Shown here: piece after piece, positions 45,156-56,330 of the stretch
Position numbering within the stretch: position 1 is the stretch's first letter
Layout: every line of letters begins with the position of its first letter
Origin: Brachionus plicatilis
Taxonomy: Eukaryota > Rotifera > Eurotatoria > Ploima > Brachionidae
Assembly: GCA_010279815.1 (NCBI GenBank)
Contig: QEOQ01000141.1
Coordinates: forward strand, 1-64,000
Direction of reading: 5' to 3'
Length of the DNA: 64,000 nt
Made by a program: the position numbers and the translations under genes
The notes under the pieces: generated by a model
What the model saw: only the letters and a program-made list of their open reading frames with translations
The model's database searches: none
What the model was told of the DNA's origin: nothing

Positions 45156-45875
45156 GAATACCTTTGATAAATTTTATGAAAACTTATCTTCAATTTTAGA
45201 TTATTAAATTTTTTTTCAAGGAAGAGATTTTTTTTATTTCAACTTTTATTTTCAAGGTAAAAACTTGCTAATTTAATTGGTGCTATTTTTTTTTCGATGG
45301 TTTTATTCAAGTATTATTATTTATATTAAAAAAGTAGCAATTTCATTTGGAAAGTAGCTATATAAGCTATAAGAAACAATAAGTGAAAATAAGTTATTTT
45401 AACTTATTATTTGTTTTTTTTTTCCACTCTATTATTTTCAAGTTGTATTGATGACTAAAAAATTACTAAGTAAGGTCTATTAAAATTAATTTATTTATAT
45501 TAATTTTTCTTTTTAATAAAAACCGCTTTTTGCCTAATAATTAAGACATTAAGATTTTTATAAAGAGCTCCAAGCTCATTTTGTATTAAAATTTGAATGA
45601 AATTTTACAATGTCTAAAAATGATACTTACTGAATTTAGAGTTTGGTTAATCTTTAATTGAAGATTAACTTTTGTTTAAATTGATACTGTACATTTTTAC
45701 GAATTTTAAATATATTTTATTAATTAAATTTTAAATTAAAAAATTTCTACTGATTTTAGGATTTCATTTTCATTTTTTTTTCATGAATAGTTTTTTTCTT
45801 GATTATTAATAATCTGAAAATCAAAAAAATAATATGATCTAAATAAAATTTTCCGCATTTTCAAACAAAAAAAAT
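45156..45875. other. intergenic, 3' side of the EGF gene
   Basis: AT-rich; no coding signal. Confidence 0.4.
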
Positions 45876-47180
45876 CTATGTTTCCGATTTATTTGTATTT
45901 TTATTCACATAAACAAGTCGGTGATTCGAAGTCACGTTTTTTTGCTTCTTTTTATCTGATCCATCATTAACGCCTAAAGAACTTGCCAAATCCAAGCAAA
46001 AGATAATGGAAAAAAATGATATTAGCACAAAAATTGATATGATCAAACTGGCTTTTCTAACACGCTTTACCATAATTTGTTCTTGTGTTTCATGCTCACA
46101 ATTATTTCCATAAAAGGATTTAAAGCATTTACATTTTGGCTTATGATTAAATGGCTCACATATCCCGTTTTTTGAACAAGTTTGATTGTGGCAAACATCA
46201 ACCAGTTTTTCGCATCTTTTCCCATAACTAATCGGTGAACAAATGCAAAAAAAAGTTCTGTTCTTGAAAGAAACGCATGTTCCATTGTTTAAACATTGTA
46301 AAGAAGAACATGGTTCCAAATTGATTTCACATGCTTGCCCAGCAAAACTAGGAAGGCATTGACAGCTGTAAGAATCTTTAAATTTATCATAAACACAATC
46401 CCCATGATTCGAGCATTCTTTCAAACAACCATCTAAATTATTTTTATTTTCTAGCACATGGATTAAATGATCGGATTTTAATTTTTTTAAGATTGTTTTA
46501 TTAGAATCCAATATCTCTTGGGTTTGAGGAAAATCAGAGGTTTTCTCATCCGAATCCGAAGTTTGAAAATAATTATTTAAATTTGTGGTATCTAATTCAA
46601 TTGATAGCACATTTTCAATTTTGTCATTTGTATAATTTGATTTATTATCGCTAGTAAACGAGTCATTGTTTATTCTAAATTCTATGATAACATTTTCTCT
46701 TAAAGTTTCGTTTCTGAAAAGATCACGTGAAAAATAAGTTCTATTGAAATTAAAGTTTGTCAGCGATTGTTCTTTTATTTCAACTGAAAAGTTATTTGCA
46801 CTCATGTTATTAATCAGTAAATGAGAGAAAAAAATTTTGTAATTGAGTTTTAAATTAATATTGAAAATAGAATGTGTCAGAAATTGGACTATTTTAAATG
46901 GATCATTGTTTGTCTTGATCACCATGAGATCTAAGTGATTTGGATTTGACGAATTAATTTTACCAAAAGGACATAAATCAAAACATTCTAAGAGTGCAAT
47001 CGTATTTATATCTAAAAGTGTATTTTCGATTCCTAAACGAGAAGTATTTAATCTATTATAACCAACGTTGACATTAAATTCATTTGATGTTTGTAAAATA
47101 TTGAAATTTGTCAAATTATTTCTCAATAGCCAGTCAATGTTGCACAAATATTCTGTATTACAAAATTCTAAACGAATAAA
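45876..47180 (-). CDS. single-pass membrane protein with three EGF repeats (5' exon missing)
   Basis: The large exon runs from an acceptor (tttttag) just above 47180 to the stop at 45876. It gives about 434 residues from FIRLEFCNTEYLCN onward. The ectodomain is Asn-rich with many NxS/T sites. Three EGF repeats follow: CSNHGDCVYD...CQCLPSFAGQACE, CLNNGTCVSF...CICSPISYGKRCE and CSKNGICEPF...CKCFKSFYGNNCE. A transmembrane helix (about ASLIISIFVLISFFSIIFCL) and a 40-residue basic cytoplasmic tail end the protein. The exon has no in-frame ATG near its start, so a first exon with a signal peptide must lie upstream on the minus strand, and I could not place it. The likely role is a cell-surface adhesion or signalling protein; no orthologue can be named. 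Confidence 0.75.
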   Translation of the reverse strand, partial: FIRLEFCNTEYLCNIDWLLRNNLTNFNILQTSNEFNVNVGYNRLNTSRLGIENTLLDINTIALLECFDLCPFGKINSSNPNHLDLMVIKTNNDPFKIVQFLTHSIFNINLKLNYKIFFSHLLINNMSANNFSVEIKEQSLTNFNFNRTYFSRDLFRNETLRENVIIEFRINNDSFTSDNKSNYTNDKIENVLSIELDTTNLNNYFQTSDSDEKTSDFPQTQEILDSNKTILKKLKSDHLIHVLENKNNLDGCLKECSNHGDCVYDKFKDSYSCQCLPSFAGQACEINLEPCSSLQCLNNGTCVSFKNRTFFCICSPISYGKRCEKLVDVCHNQTCSKNGICEPFNHKPKCKCFKSFYGNNCEHETQEQIMVKRVRKASLIISIFVLISFFSIIFCLDLASSLGVNDGSDKKKQKNVTSNHRLVYVNKNTNKSET

Positions 47181-47335
47181 CTAAAAAAAAAATTTTATGG
47201 GTGTTAATCAAAAAAATAAATCATAATTTTAAATTATTGAATTGTTCTATAAAATCAAATTTTTATATAAGGAAATTCTAGTCCCTTTCAAAAGCTTATT
47301 AATTTGAAAATTTAAAAAAAAAATATATTTTAAAA

Positions 47336-47608
47336 CTAAAAATTTAAGACTTCTTCGTTTTTTTCAAGTGGCTCAATTATTTTTTTTATTTCTACACTTC
47401 CGGGTACTTGATTTAAAAAAAAGAATGGATGTTTTTCATTTTGAATTTCACAGGTTATTGCTATCATTTCTAAGTCATCATCGGCTTTTGCTTTTTTAAT
47501 TACTTTTTCTTCATTATTTGAACTTTCATCGTCACTCTCAACATTTATTTTTTTCTTTATTGATTCAATTTGTTTTTCTCTATTCTTATTTTTAAGCTTA
47601 GGAGCCAT
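47336..47608 (-). CDS. small charged protein, 90 aa, unknown function
   Basis: ATG ORF, MAPKLKNKNREKQIESIKKK, then an acidic Ser/Glu stretch (DDESSNNEE), a lysine-rich patch and a folded-looking end (PFFFLNQVPGSVEIKKII). The bipartite basic stretches could be nuclear signals. It is on the same strand as, and 155 bp upstream of, the EGF exon. A donor-like gtctta near its end leaves open whether it is spliced onward, but a fusion to the EGF ectodomain would make little sense. Confidence 0.45.
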   Translation of the reverse strand: MAPKLKNKNREKQIESIKKKINVESDDESSNNEEKVIKKAKADDDLEMIAITCEIQNEKHPFFFLNQVPGSVEIKKIIEPLEKNEEVLNF

Positions 47609-48233
47609 TAAATAAATATCATGTTTATTTAAAAAAATTTAATATTTTAAATTAATGTGATATCTTATTTATAGTGTTTTTTATTGAGTTTAGATTAATA
47701 TTTCTCTTTTAAGAAAAAAATGGATTTTAAAATATCTCGTTGAAAAAAAAGAGGAATTCAAAAAGCAAATTATGTTGCTAAGTAAAAGAAAAAAATGTCC
47801 AAAACGTATTCGAAAATTTTTAAAAGCTTTCATATAAGAAACCATCTCTCTCTTCAATAGAAGTAATTATTGTTTCTGAAAGAAAATTTAATACAAGCTA
47901 ATATTTCGAACTAGTACTAAAAAAGATTTTGAAAGAAAAACGTGATAACATTAAAAAATGAGCAAACAAGCTAGCTTTAAGTTGTAGGCTTACAAAATAT
48001 ATTCAAGTAAATTTATTTTCGAATAAATTCTAAATCATTTAAAATTAAAAACTTTTAAAAGGATCAAACTATTTCAAAATTTGGCTGCTATAGTTCGTCT
48101 GAAATTGTTAACAAAAATTTTTTTAAAATTCAAAATTAAAATTAGCAGCTCGATTATAAGAAAATAAAGGTTTAAACTAGGTTTGTCTTTAATTTAGTTA
48201 GTCAAATGTAAATCTTATTATTTTTATTGTTAA
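47609..48233. other. intergenic, possible N-terminal transposase remains
   Basis: No intact gene. Scattered basic coding-like bits (for example KRIRKFLKAF on the plus strand near 47800) might be the worn N-terminus of the transposase that follows. Confidence 0.3.
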
Positions 48234-48710
48234 GGATTCAGATACCGACGTCTCCGGCAGTCCCCATACCTATCTGAATCTAATAAGCTCCAAACGCTAG
48301 TCTGGTGCTTAAAACATTATAATTATGATTTTAAAGAATATATTTTCGTTGATGAAACAACCATTCTGTTATTTGAACCTCCTATGTATCAACTTAGGTA
48401 CCCATCTGCATATCCAGACACGTTTCCTTGTACTTCAAAAACAAAATCAAAGCTTAATGTTTGGGGAGGTATATCATTTATGGGATCAACAAATTTAGCA
48501 GTAATTTTTTTTCAAAAATGTTACTTGAGTTTTAAAAATTTTATAACAATAGGTATCACATCGAATCTAGATTCGATACTGTATAGGGAAATATGGGCTC
48601 AATACTCTTTGCCTTTTGGCGCAATTAATTATGATTTTTGTTTAAATTACGTCAGGATAATGATCCTAAGCAATATCTAAAATTTGTACGAATTTTCTAG
48701 AGAAAAATAA
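48234..48710 (+). pseudogene. Tc1/mariner-like (DDE_3) transposase, partial
   Basis: Open from GFRYRRLRQSPYLSE through HYNYDFKEYIFVDETTI, where the Asp-Glu of the DDE core sits. It continues SKLNVWGGISFMGSTNLAVI, the conserved WGGIS block, and then frame-shifts into RQDNDPKQY, the second catalytic Asp motif (QDNDPKH in the family). The N-terminal DNA-binding domain and the third acidic residue are not seen. It is a dead copy. Its element probably ends at the terminal repeat at 49245. Confidence 0.8.
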
Positions 48711-49084
48711 CGTTTATTAGGTAAATTTTCAAAAATTCAAAAATAAATTTAATAGGACTTCAAATTTTGCTAACACCAGAAATTACATTAAACATTTAAA
48801 AAAGGTTAAAATTGAAAATATAAAAATAAAATTATAATTAATTTAAATTAAAATCTAGACAATAATTAAAGTAATAGAAAATCAAGGAGATTGGTCAAAC
48901 TATTAAAAGGCATTAAAACTATTCAAGATATTTTTTTTATATTTAAAAAATGTAAATAAAAAGTTCACAATCAAATTTTCGTAAATTATGGTAAATTTTT
49001 TTTATTCATAATTTTGAAAATAAATGTTGAAGGATAAAAAAAATTCAATTTTTTTTTAAAAAGTGCAAAATTATTTCTATTTTT

Positions 49085-49245
49085 TGGACAATTTTTTTTT
49101 GCATATTTTTACGTAAAATCTGCTAAATTTACGTTTTTTTTACTTTTGTAAATTTACGTTAATTAACATTATTTTACGTAAAATTCGGTAAATTTACTTT
49201 TTTTTACGTAAATTATCGTAAATTACTAAATCCGGAACACCACTG
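49085..49245. mobile_element. 3' terminal repeat of the Tc1/mariner-like element
   Basis: The end reads tccggaacaccactg followed by TA (49246-49247), the classic mariner-type border. Inside it are repeated ttacgtaaa/tttacgt words and cgtaaaattcggtaaattta, closely like the ends of the element at 50648-52243. It lies downstream of the transposase fragment in the expected order. Confidence 0.7.
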
Positions 49246-49247
49246 TA

Positions 49248-50310
49248 CAATGAGATAGCTGAACTTTTGAAAATATTCACCACTGTCACAAGTCAAATTC
49301 ACGATATCACAGGAACCAGACGAAATCAAACAATCCAAAACGAACAAAAGATAAACAAATCAACGAAATATACTCATTTATTAACAGCGAACAATTTTTA
49401 CAATTTGATAACAAAGACAATAACAATCGAATATTGATCTTCATGTCTCCAATTGGACTTAAGATATTGCGTAATTCAAAAAGCAATCAGCGTCGAATTC
49501 GAAAATGTAAAAAATTTTTTGGATTCACATTAACCAAACCATAATACGTTATCTATTCAATAAGTGTCATAAACAAGAACCATATTACAATGATGACAAT
49601 TTTAAACAATATATACGAAAGTTTAAGGCGTCAGCACTTGTCCCACTCAAAGATGTCCAAACTGGCTGGAACATTATTTTAAACCACTACCAGTTGTCAA
49701 TTACAGTGATGTGCTAAAATTTACTAAGTATTTTGTCAATCCTTAGCTACAAGGCAAGTATGGATTTTCAGGGCATTATTTCCACAACATTGGTCTACCA
49801 GCAAATAGCCACCTCGAAGGTTATCATGCAAAATTATCGTGAATTCCATCAGCAAAATGAAATAATATGTTAACATTTATAAATATGATCAAAAAGTCGG
49901 CGTCTCAAGTTCACAGCCAATTCTGTGAAAACGAGCGTAATTCAATCACAGAGCCAAAGCAAATATCAAAAAACAAAAAAAAAGTTTTTGTCACATTACA
50001 AGAACAATTCAGTGAACAGATTCTCACATTTGAACAATATTTAGACAAACTATCTGCAAAAATTATGGAATCATTCGGTACAAGTCAAATGAAATTCGAC
50101 CAAGATGAAGAAGAACAGAATGACGACAAAGTTGGTTAAAAGAGAAAGAGGAAAATCGAAAACCCCTCCTAAAGACTTCAAGTTTTACATGCTGAAAACC
50201 ACTGGATTGCTTTGGCCAACTTGCATCCTACATACGAATATCCCCACGGTTTTAATAATTGGTTTATTTATGATTGTCTTAATAACCCTAAACACTATCT
50301 CAATCTAATT
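49248..50310 (+). pseudogene. MULE-type transposase C-terminal half, broken
   Basis: Plus-strand pieces in shifting frames: IAELLKIFTTVTSQIHDITG, later DVLKFTKYFVNP, a stop, then GKYGFSGHYFHNIGLPANSH followed by LEGYHAKL (the NN/H-EG-H box of Mutator-like transposases), stops, then FINMIKKSASQVHSQFCENE and a lysine/acidic tail. Several stops and shifts make it a pseudogene. Confidence 0.55.
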
Positions 50311-51099
50311 AAAACGGTCTTAAAAAGATTATCGGGTAGCTATTGATTTTTGAGGTTGTCCGTCTCAATGTAACGAAACAAAAAGGTAGAAAGACTGTGG
50401 CTTATTAACCCTTGGATATGCATTATCTTGAGTTATGAATTTAGATCCTGGTAAATTAGTTTTTGATCAAAAAAAATCAAAGGCGAATATAATACTATTA
50501 TAAAATATACTGATTTGTTTTTGATTACTCAATATTTTGTTGAAACTATACCTCAAAATTTACTTAACTTTGTATTGATTTAGAATAATTAATAAAATTG
50601 CTTTGTCCTGGACTTCAATTTTTTTCTAAATAAAATATTCTAATATACAGTACTGCTACGAAAAACTGTTTTTACGTGAAATTACGTAATTTTACGTAAT
50701 TTCCGGTAATTTCACGTAAAATTACGTAAAATTACCAAAGTAAAAAAAAGTAATTTTACCGGATTTTACGTAATTTTACGTAAAATTACCGGAAATTACG
50801 TAATTTTGCGTAAAAAGTAAAATTCCAAAAAATACTACTTTTTTTGAGAATTTTGGCATTTTTTGACTTTTTTGAAATTTTTTGGTCCCGAATGCGAAAA
50901 AAAAAAAATTACTTTTTTTCACGTAATTTTACGTGAAATTTTATTTAATAGTGGTAAATTTTTGTAATTTTTAGTAAAAAAAAGTAAAAAAAAGTAAAAT
51001 TTTTAAATCTTTGAAAAAATTTTTGCGGAATTTTATTTTTTTTTTATTTTTATCATTTTTAAAGCTGTCACCAGCTTTTTTCCATGATTCTTTAAAATT

Positions 51100-51701
51100 T
51101 GAATTTTTTGGCACCAGCTTCAACAATCTTCTTTAATAAAAAAAATTTAAAATTAAAGCTTTTTTTTTTCATTAAAATATTTACTTTTTATTTCCTCCAT
51201 TTCATTATGAAATTTTTTTTCATAAAACCCTAGAGTCTGACCTTTGTCATTTACAAATCTCTTCATTATTTCACTTTTGAGACGATTTGTAAATGGCTTA
51301 TTATTGACTTAATTTTTTTTTTAGATTTTTTAAAAATAATATATTTTAAACTTAAATATAAGAATACTTATGGTTTCAATAGCTTCGCTATCACTGGAAC
51401 TACTATAAGTTCTTTCGGCCTTTCTTTTGGTTCCTGGTGAAAAGAGAGAACTGTCAGTTTCACCCCCAATAATTAATTTTTTAATGGCTTCATTTTCGCT
51501 ATTAAGTTTCGAAACATTTGTGTTTAGCTTATTAATGTTTTCATCAGAGTTGGTCAAAAGTCAAAGTCATGAAGTCAAAGTCAAGTCTGGACTTTGACTT
51601 TGAAATTATTTTAAACTCAAGTCAAAATCAGACTTTGACTTTGACTTTTAACGATTCTGACTTTAAAGTTTGACTTTTGACCAACTCTGGTTTTCATTCA
51701 T
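51100..51701 (-). pseudogene. passenger gene inside the mariner-like element, split by a MITE
   Basis: Minus-strand frame: start codon ATG at 51701-51699 (MNEN), then the 145-bp MITE plus duplicated target, then KLNTNVSKLNSENEAIKKL, a Ser/Thr region with PGTKRKAERTYSSSSDSEA (nuclear-signal-like), and a GT donor near 51367. An acceptor near 51308 leads to NNKPFTNRLKSEIMKRF, GQTLGFYEKKFHNEM and a charged end with a stop near 51150. Without the MITE the protein would be about 110 aa. The inserted length, 153 bp, keeps the phase, but the MITE brings a stop after a few codons. It resembles no family I can name; a small coiled coil plus a conserved-looking C-terminal helix suggests a DNA- or protein-binding accessory factor. 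Confidence 0.5.
51545..51689. mobile_element. nested MITE, 145 bp, exact 8-bp target duplication
   Basis: The ends cagagttggtcaaaagtcaa and its complement are perfect over 17 or more bases; the interior is made of (a)agtcaaagtc words. The octamer gttttcat flanks both sides (51537-51544 and 51690-51697). hAT-type by duplication length. It sits four codons after the start of the passenger gene. Confidence 0.92.
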
Positions 51702-52243
51702 TGTAAATAAAGTTTGTTCTGAAGTGGACGGTTTGATGACTTTATCTCATTCAAGAGCTTATATTAGTAAATATTAAATTATATTTTTACTTTACTCGAG
51801 AAACAAAAAACGTCGAACAAAACGTCAAAAAATACGTGATTGTTTTCATGAGCATTTACACCATAAAAAACATTTTTGTTTTTGCATTTTTGTTTATTGT
51901 TTATAATTAGCTTTTTTAAAATTTGTACAAAATTTACTTTTTTTTACTTTTTTTTACTAAAAATTACAAAAATTTACCACTATTAAATAAAATTTCACGT
52001 AAAATTACGTGAAAAAAAGTAATTTTTTTTTTTTCGCATTCGGGACCAAAAAATTTCAAAAAAGTCAAAAAATGCCAAAATTCTCAAAAAAAGTAGTATT
52101 TTTTGGAATTTTACTTTTTACGCAAAATTACGTAATTTCCGGTAATTTAACGTAAAATTACGTAAAATCCGGTAAAATTACTTTTTTTTACTTTGGTAAT
52201 TTTACGTAATTTTACGTGAAAACAGTTTTTCGTAGCAGTACTG

Positions 52244-54449
52244 TAAGTCAATCATTTGTTTTTTTTATTCTCTTTGTTTATTTTGTTATAAATGAATAAT
52301 TAACACATTATAGTTTTCTAATGTTATTTATTTTGTATTGTTATCCTGTGACTAATTTTTTTTGCCAATTTTAACTTTCTCCAAAGATTTTTAAAGATGA
52401 AGATGATATATAAGTTCTATTCTCACAATAAATTAAATTTGTGCTTGTAAGGCATGATGAGTCTATAGCGGTTAGATAGAAGGGAAACTTGGACATTCCT
52501 TTCAGCCACATGGAAAATATTTTAGAAAACAAGACTTAATTTGAAGGAAAATGTTAAATTTGAAAAAAAATATATTAAAAACTTAACAGCGAATTTGTTA
52601 AAAATTTGTTCAGATAAAATTGGAATAAAAGTAGTTAGATTGATTAAAATAAAATTGGGATTAAATAAAAAATTTGACTTACGTGTAATTTCACTCTTGA
52701 ATTATTGAAAGCAAAAAGTTCGATTGACTCAAAAAAAGCCATTGAGTAGATACGATTTTTTAAAAGCAAAATACCATTAAAAGCAGAATTGTTAACGCTT
52801 TGCAAATTGTGGCTAATATTTTTAATTTCTTAAATTTAAAAAAATTTATTCCATTCAAGGACATTTTCAGGGTCACAAAAATTAATATTGTTTAATCTTT
52901 AAACTTTAAACCATTGACAAAAATCAAAACTTATTTTTATAATACCAGTGCGTTTATAAGTAAATTAGAATTCTGAACTTTTAAAAGTGAACAAATTAAC
53001 ATTTAAAATTCTAAATAATTTTTTTGATTATTTCAATAAACTAATTTTGAATAAAGTTGATATAAATTTAAATTTAAAATTTGTTTCTTTTCCCATGTTA
53101 ATCGAGAGTTTATAAGCGTTATTTTATTATTATTTTTTAGCGGTTAAGTAATTTTATTTTTCGTAAGGAATGAAAATCCTAGTAAAATGACCTGGCAAGC
53201 CATGTTCGTAATTTGTCTAATAATTTTTGAAATGAGTAAGAATTTCCTTTACAACTAATTGAACGTTGAAAATTTATGAATTTTGAGAACAAAATTAAAT
53301 GAGATCTGCAGAGCGCGAATAGAATTAGTTACGCTTGTATCTATCTTCTTCGAAAAGAAAAGAAAGAGTAAAAATTTTAGTCGTCATATAATACTAGTTC
53401 AATTTTAATTTATTAATGTACTAATCCCGATTATTTTTAATTCATTTTAATCATTCTTTAATAAATTTTTGATTTATTTTATTGTTTTTATTTTTTTGCT
53501 CTTAATTATTGTTTCCACTGACAGAATTTCATACTCAAATAATTTAAACAAATTCTAGAGAAAAAAATTTAGGTTACAAAGCTTATTTTGTTTTGGTATT
53601 TTTTTTTTATTTCATTTTTGCTCAAAATTTCTTCAATTGTTATTGAAAGCTGTTAAAGGATTACACACTGATAATTTCATGTACTTACTCGTCTTAATCA
53701 TCTTAAATTAACTATAGAAAAAAAATTCAATCGAAACTTGATCATCTATTTTAAGTGCTAATAAAATACATATCTACAATTTGAAACAGTCGTTTAGGAG
53801 AACTTAAAGAATGCATGAAATAGACATATCGAAATGAGTCCTAACGAAAACACTCACCCATAGTTTTTCACTTTAAATGTTAACTCAGAAGTTTACAAAA
53901 AAGTTAAATTATGAATTTATAATCGGCGATACTGTTCAAGATTAATAATAGGAATTGAATTAATAGGTCATTATTTATTAAAGTAAAGAGATTTTAATTT
54001 ATATTTGCTTAACCATCTATATTTAATTAGTTATTTTAATCTTAACATCGGCGTTAAGAAATCAAGATTTTTTAAATAGAAAATTGAATTAATATAATAA
54101 CAATACTGTATTTCTTAGAATAAAAAAAAGTTCGATGATTAAAGGGTCTTTTCGATTCGAATTTTTTCAATCATTAAAGTCACACGAAGTTGAATAAAAG
54201 ATTTTTTTCTATTATTAAAAAGAAATTAAATGTTTACATGACTTAGGAAAGATATCTTCTTAACAATTTCCTAAGAAAATTCTGACATTTCGTTATTGTC
54301 GATCACTAAAAATTTGAAAATAATACCCCATTTGGGCCATTTTCGACTTTATAAGAATCGTAATGTCGTTATTAGTGACTATCCATATATAACAAAATGT
54401 CTTAAAAATTAAAAATTAATTGAACAAGTATTTGATGCTCTTGCCTAGC
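52244..54449. other. intergenic, no supported gene
   Basis: AT-rich. One short ATG stretch at 53185 (MTWQAMFVICLIIFEM then gtaag) looks like a signal-peptide exon, but no matching downstream exon was found. Confidence 0.35.
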
Positions 54450-54830
54450 CTTTTTCTATTTTGTCCAAAAAAAAATCATGAACATGCAGAAGTTCCCCTT
54501 AATTGGGAGAAAGCATTTGTTAATAATTTTCATAAGAGGCAATCAATTGCTTTCTAAAAACTATAGACTTGTTGCTTTGATCTATGTTCTCTGCAAGTTT
54601 CTTGAAAGTATTATAATGGATGTAAAGTTGGCATTAGTTATAGAACGACTAAATCTCAGATTCTCAACATGGTTCCTATCCTGAGAAATCACAAACAACA
54701 AATCTTACAGAAATTTTTGATTTTAATACTCTAGGAGTTTGGAAAGGATACACAGTTTTGAAAGGTCTATACAGATTTTGGTAAGACCTTTTATAAAGTA
54801 TTTTGAATACTTGAAATATTATAGATTTAC
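54450..54830 (+). pseudogene. non-LTR reverse transcriptase relic (fingers region)
   Basis: In shifting frames the plus strand shows PLNWRKAFVNNFHKR, then SKNYRLVALIYVLCKFLESI, then LRFSTWFLS, and a piece like LKGLYRFW-KTFYKVF. These match the RT order P-DW--A-V-PI-K, NYRPVSLTS-VCK-LE-II, S--QHGF, LDF-KAFD-V. There are many breaks, so it is dead. Confidence 0.65.
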
Positions 54831-54952
54831 TATTTAAAGTATTCATTTAATTTTTTCATTTAACTTGGCTCTTGTTTTGCAATCATCTTATCGAGCCAAA
54901 TCTATAAATTTTCAATTCAATTATGATCGGGACTGCTACGGACCAAGATAAC

Positions 54953-55793
54953 TAGTGTTGGGGGCCGGTCGAGAGGCCACGTGGCCGGCCAGAAAAAAAA
55001 AAATGGCCGAGACCGTGGCCGGCCGTGCAAGCGGCCAAAAAACGGCCGGTTCATTTAACGGCCAATGACCGTGACTGGCCGGTCAAGCTGCGGCCAACTG
55101 ACGGACCGACCGTGAAATGGCCGGCCCAATTTTAAAAGACCGTGAGGTGGCCGTTCGACTATCGGCTTAAAAAAAAAAAAACCGTTAAGTGGCCGGTAAG
55201 CTGATGGACCGACCGTGAAATGGCCGGCCAAATTTTAGAAAACCGTGAGGTGGCCGGCCACAAAACGGTCCAAAAAATAATTTTACTTAGATGCTTAAAA
55301 AAAAATTTAAAGGCATTAATAAAAACGATTTTTGAAAAATATCGAAAAAATTTGGGGTTAATAATTAAAAATTACCTGATCCAAATTTTTGATAAAAAAT
55401 AAATTCTACTTTTAATACCTTTAAATTTTTTTTTTAAAAATTCAAGTAAAATTTTTTTTTGGACCGTTTTGTGACCGGTCGATCTGCACACGGTCGATCC
55501 GTCAGCTGGCCGGCCACTTCTCGGTCGGTTTTTATTTTGGCCGATAGTTGGCCGGCCACCTCACGGTTTTCTAAAATTTGGCCGGCCATTTCACGGTCGG
55601 TCTGTCTTGTGGCCGGCCCTGGAAAGGTCGGCCTTTTTAAAAGCGGTCCACAGACGGCCGGCCAATTCACGGACGGTCTAAAATGCGGCCATTAAATTAA
55701 CGGCCAAAATAGGCCGTTTATACTGGCCGGCCAACTGGCCGTTCAAGTCCGATCGTAGACCGGCCGGCCAAAGTTGGCCGCCGCCCAATACTA
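54953..55793. mobile_element. GC-rich palindromic hAT-type element, 841 bp, exact 8-bp target duplication
   Basis: The left end tagtgttggg and the right end cccaatacta are inverted partners, and the octamer aagataac flanks both (54945-54952 and 55794-55801). Both arms consist of dense ggccggcc, gtggccggcc and cacggtc words; the inner arms (for example cacaaaacggtccaaaaaat and its complement near 55465) show that the palindrome continues almost to the centre at about 55360. Composition is far more GC-rich than all other DNA here. ORFs in it are shadows of the repeats. Confidence 0.92.
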
Positions 55794-55801
55794 AAGATAA
55801 C

Positions 55802-56330
55802 TCTTCAAAATTTTGCTCTTGGAATCATTCCTTAACTTATCTGGCTCGATAGCAAGGGCCATTGTCATGTGGAATTTGAAACCTCAGTTTGTTTAAACAT
55901 AAAAGCTCATACAGCTACAAATTCTAATAGAACCCCTTTCTTATTTTATATGGTTTTCTGATGGCGTCCTACCTATCTGAATTCCATTTTTCTGTTTTTT
56001 GCCTTAATATTTATATTATCACTGATATTATCACATATTGTTTATCTCCATTTATCCATCATAGGTTTGCTCAATTATTGGACATACATTCAGAAACTTT
56101 TTCTAGTTTATCTGTGATTTGTCTTGAGTTACTTACCTAAAGCTTTAAGATTAAAAGACTGTATCGATCCGTCAATTAATGCATTTATTTTGTCAGGTAT
56201 TTTAGTATCAAATGCTAAAAACAAAATTACACAAATTAAATCATATGAATCTCCCTTTTCAAAGCATTCGAATTGAAATTTGTTTATTGTATCTTTGATA
56301 AAAAAATTATCATTTAAAAAATATCAAATT
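55802..56330. other. intergenic, no gene seen
   Basis: No coding signal. The words tcgagcca before the element (54894) and tggctcga after it (55843) are an inverted pair in the flanks. Confidence 0.35.

Larger units (their letters stand above)
50648..52243. mobile_element. mariner-like element, 1.6 kb, long inverted arms, TA target
   Basis: The ends are cagtactgctacgaaaaact and its exact complement, each flanked by TA. The arms, about 50648-51005 and 51915-52243, are roughly 330-350 bp and highly similar; they carry many copies of ttacgtaa-type words. No transposase is present, but the interior holds a two-exon gene on the minus strand and a nested 145-bp MITE. The inner arm words match the terminal repeat at 49245, so the two elements belong to one family and the transposase fragment at 48234 is a candidate source of mobilisation. 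Confidence 0.88.

Noticed and set aside
47700..47850. Minus-strand ATG stretch with hydrophobic residues (GHFFLLLSNIICFL) as first exon of the EGF gene
   Set aside because: No GT donor in a usable place and phase was found, so the join cannot be supported.
53185..53235. Signal-peptide-like exon MTWQAMFVICLIIFEM followed by gtaag
   Set aside because: No downstream exon with a plausible secreted domain could be joined; the next open stretch ends after about 20 codons.
55220..55695. ORFs on both strands in the GC-rich region (TDREMAGQ- and GRSVSWPA-type repeats)
   Set aside because: They are translations of the ggccggcc/cacggtc repeats within the palindromic element and mirror each other.
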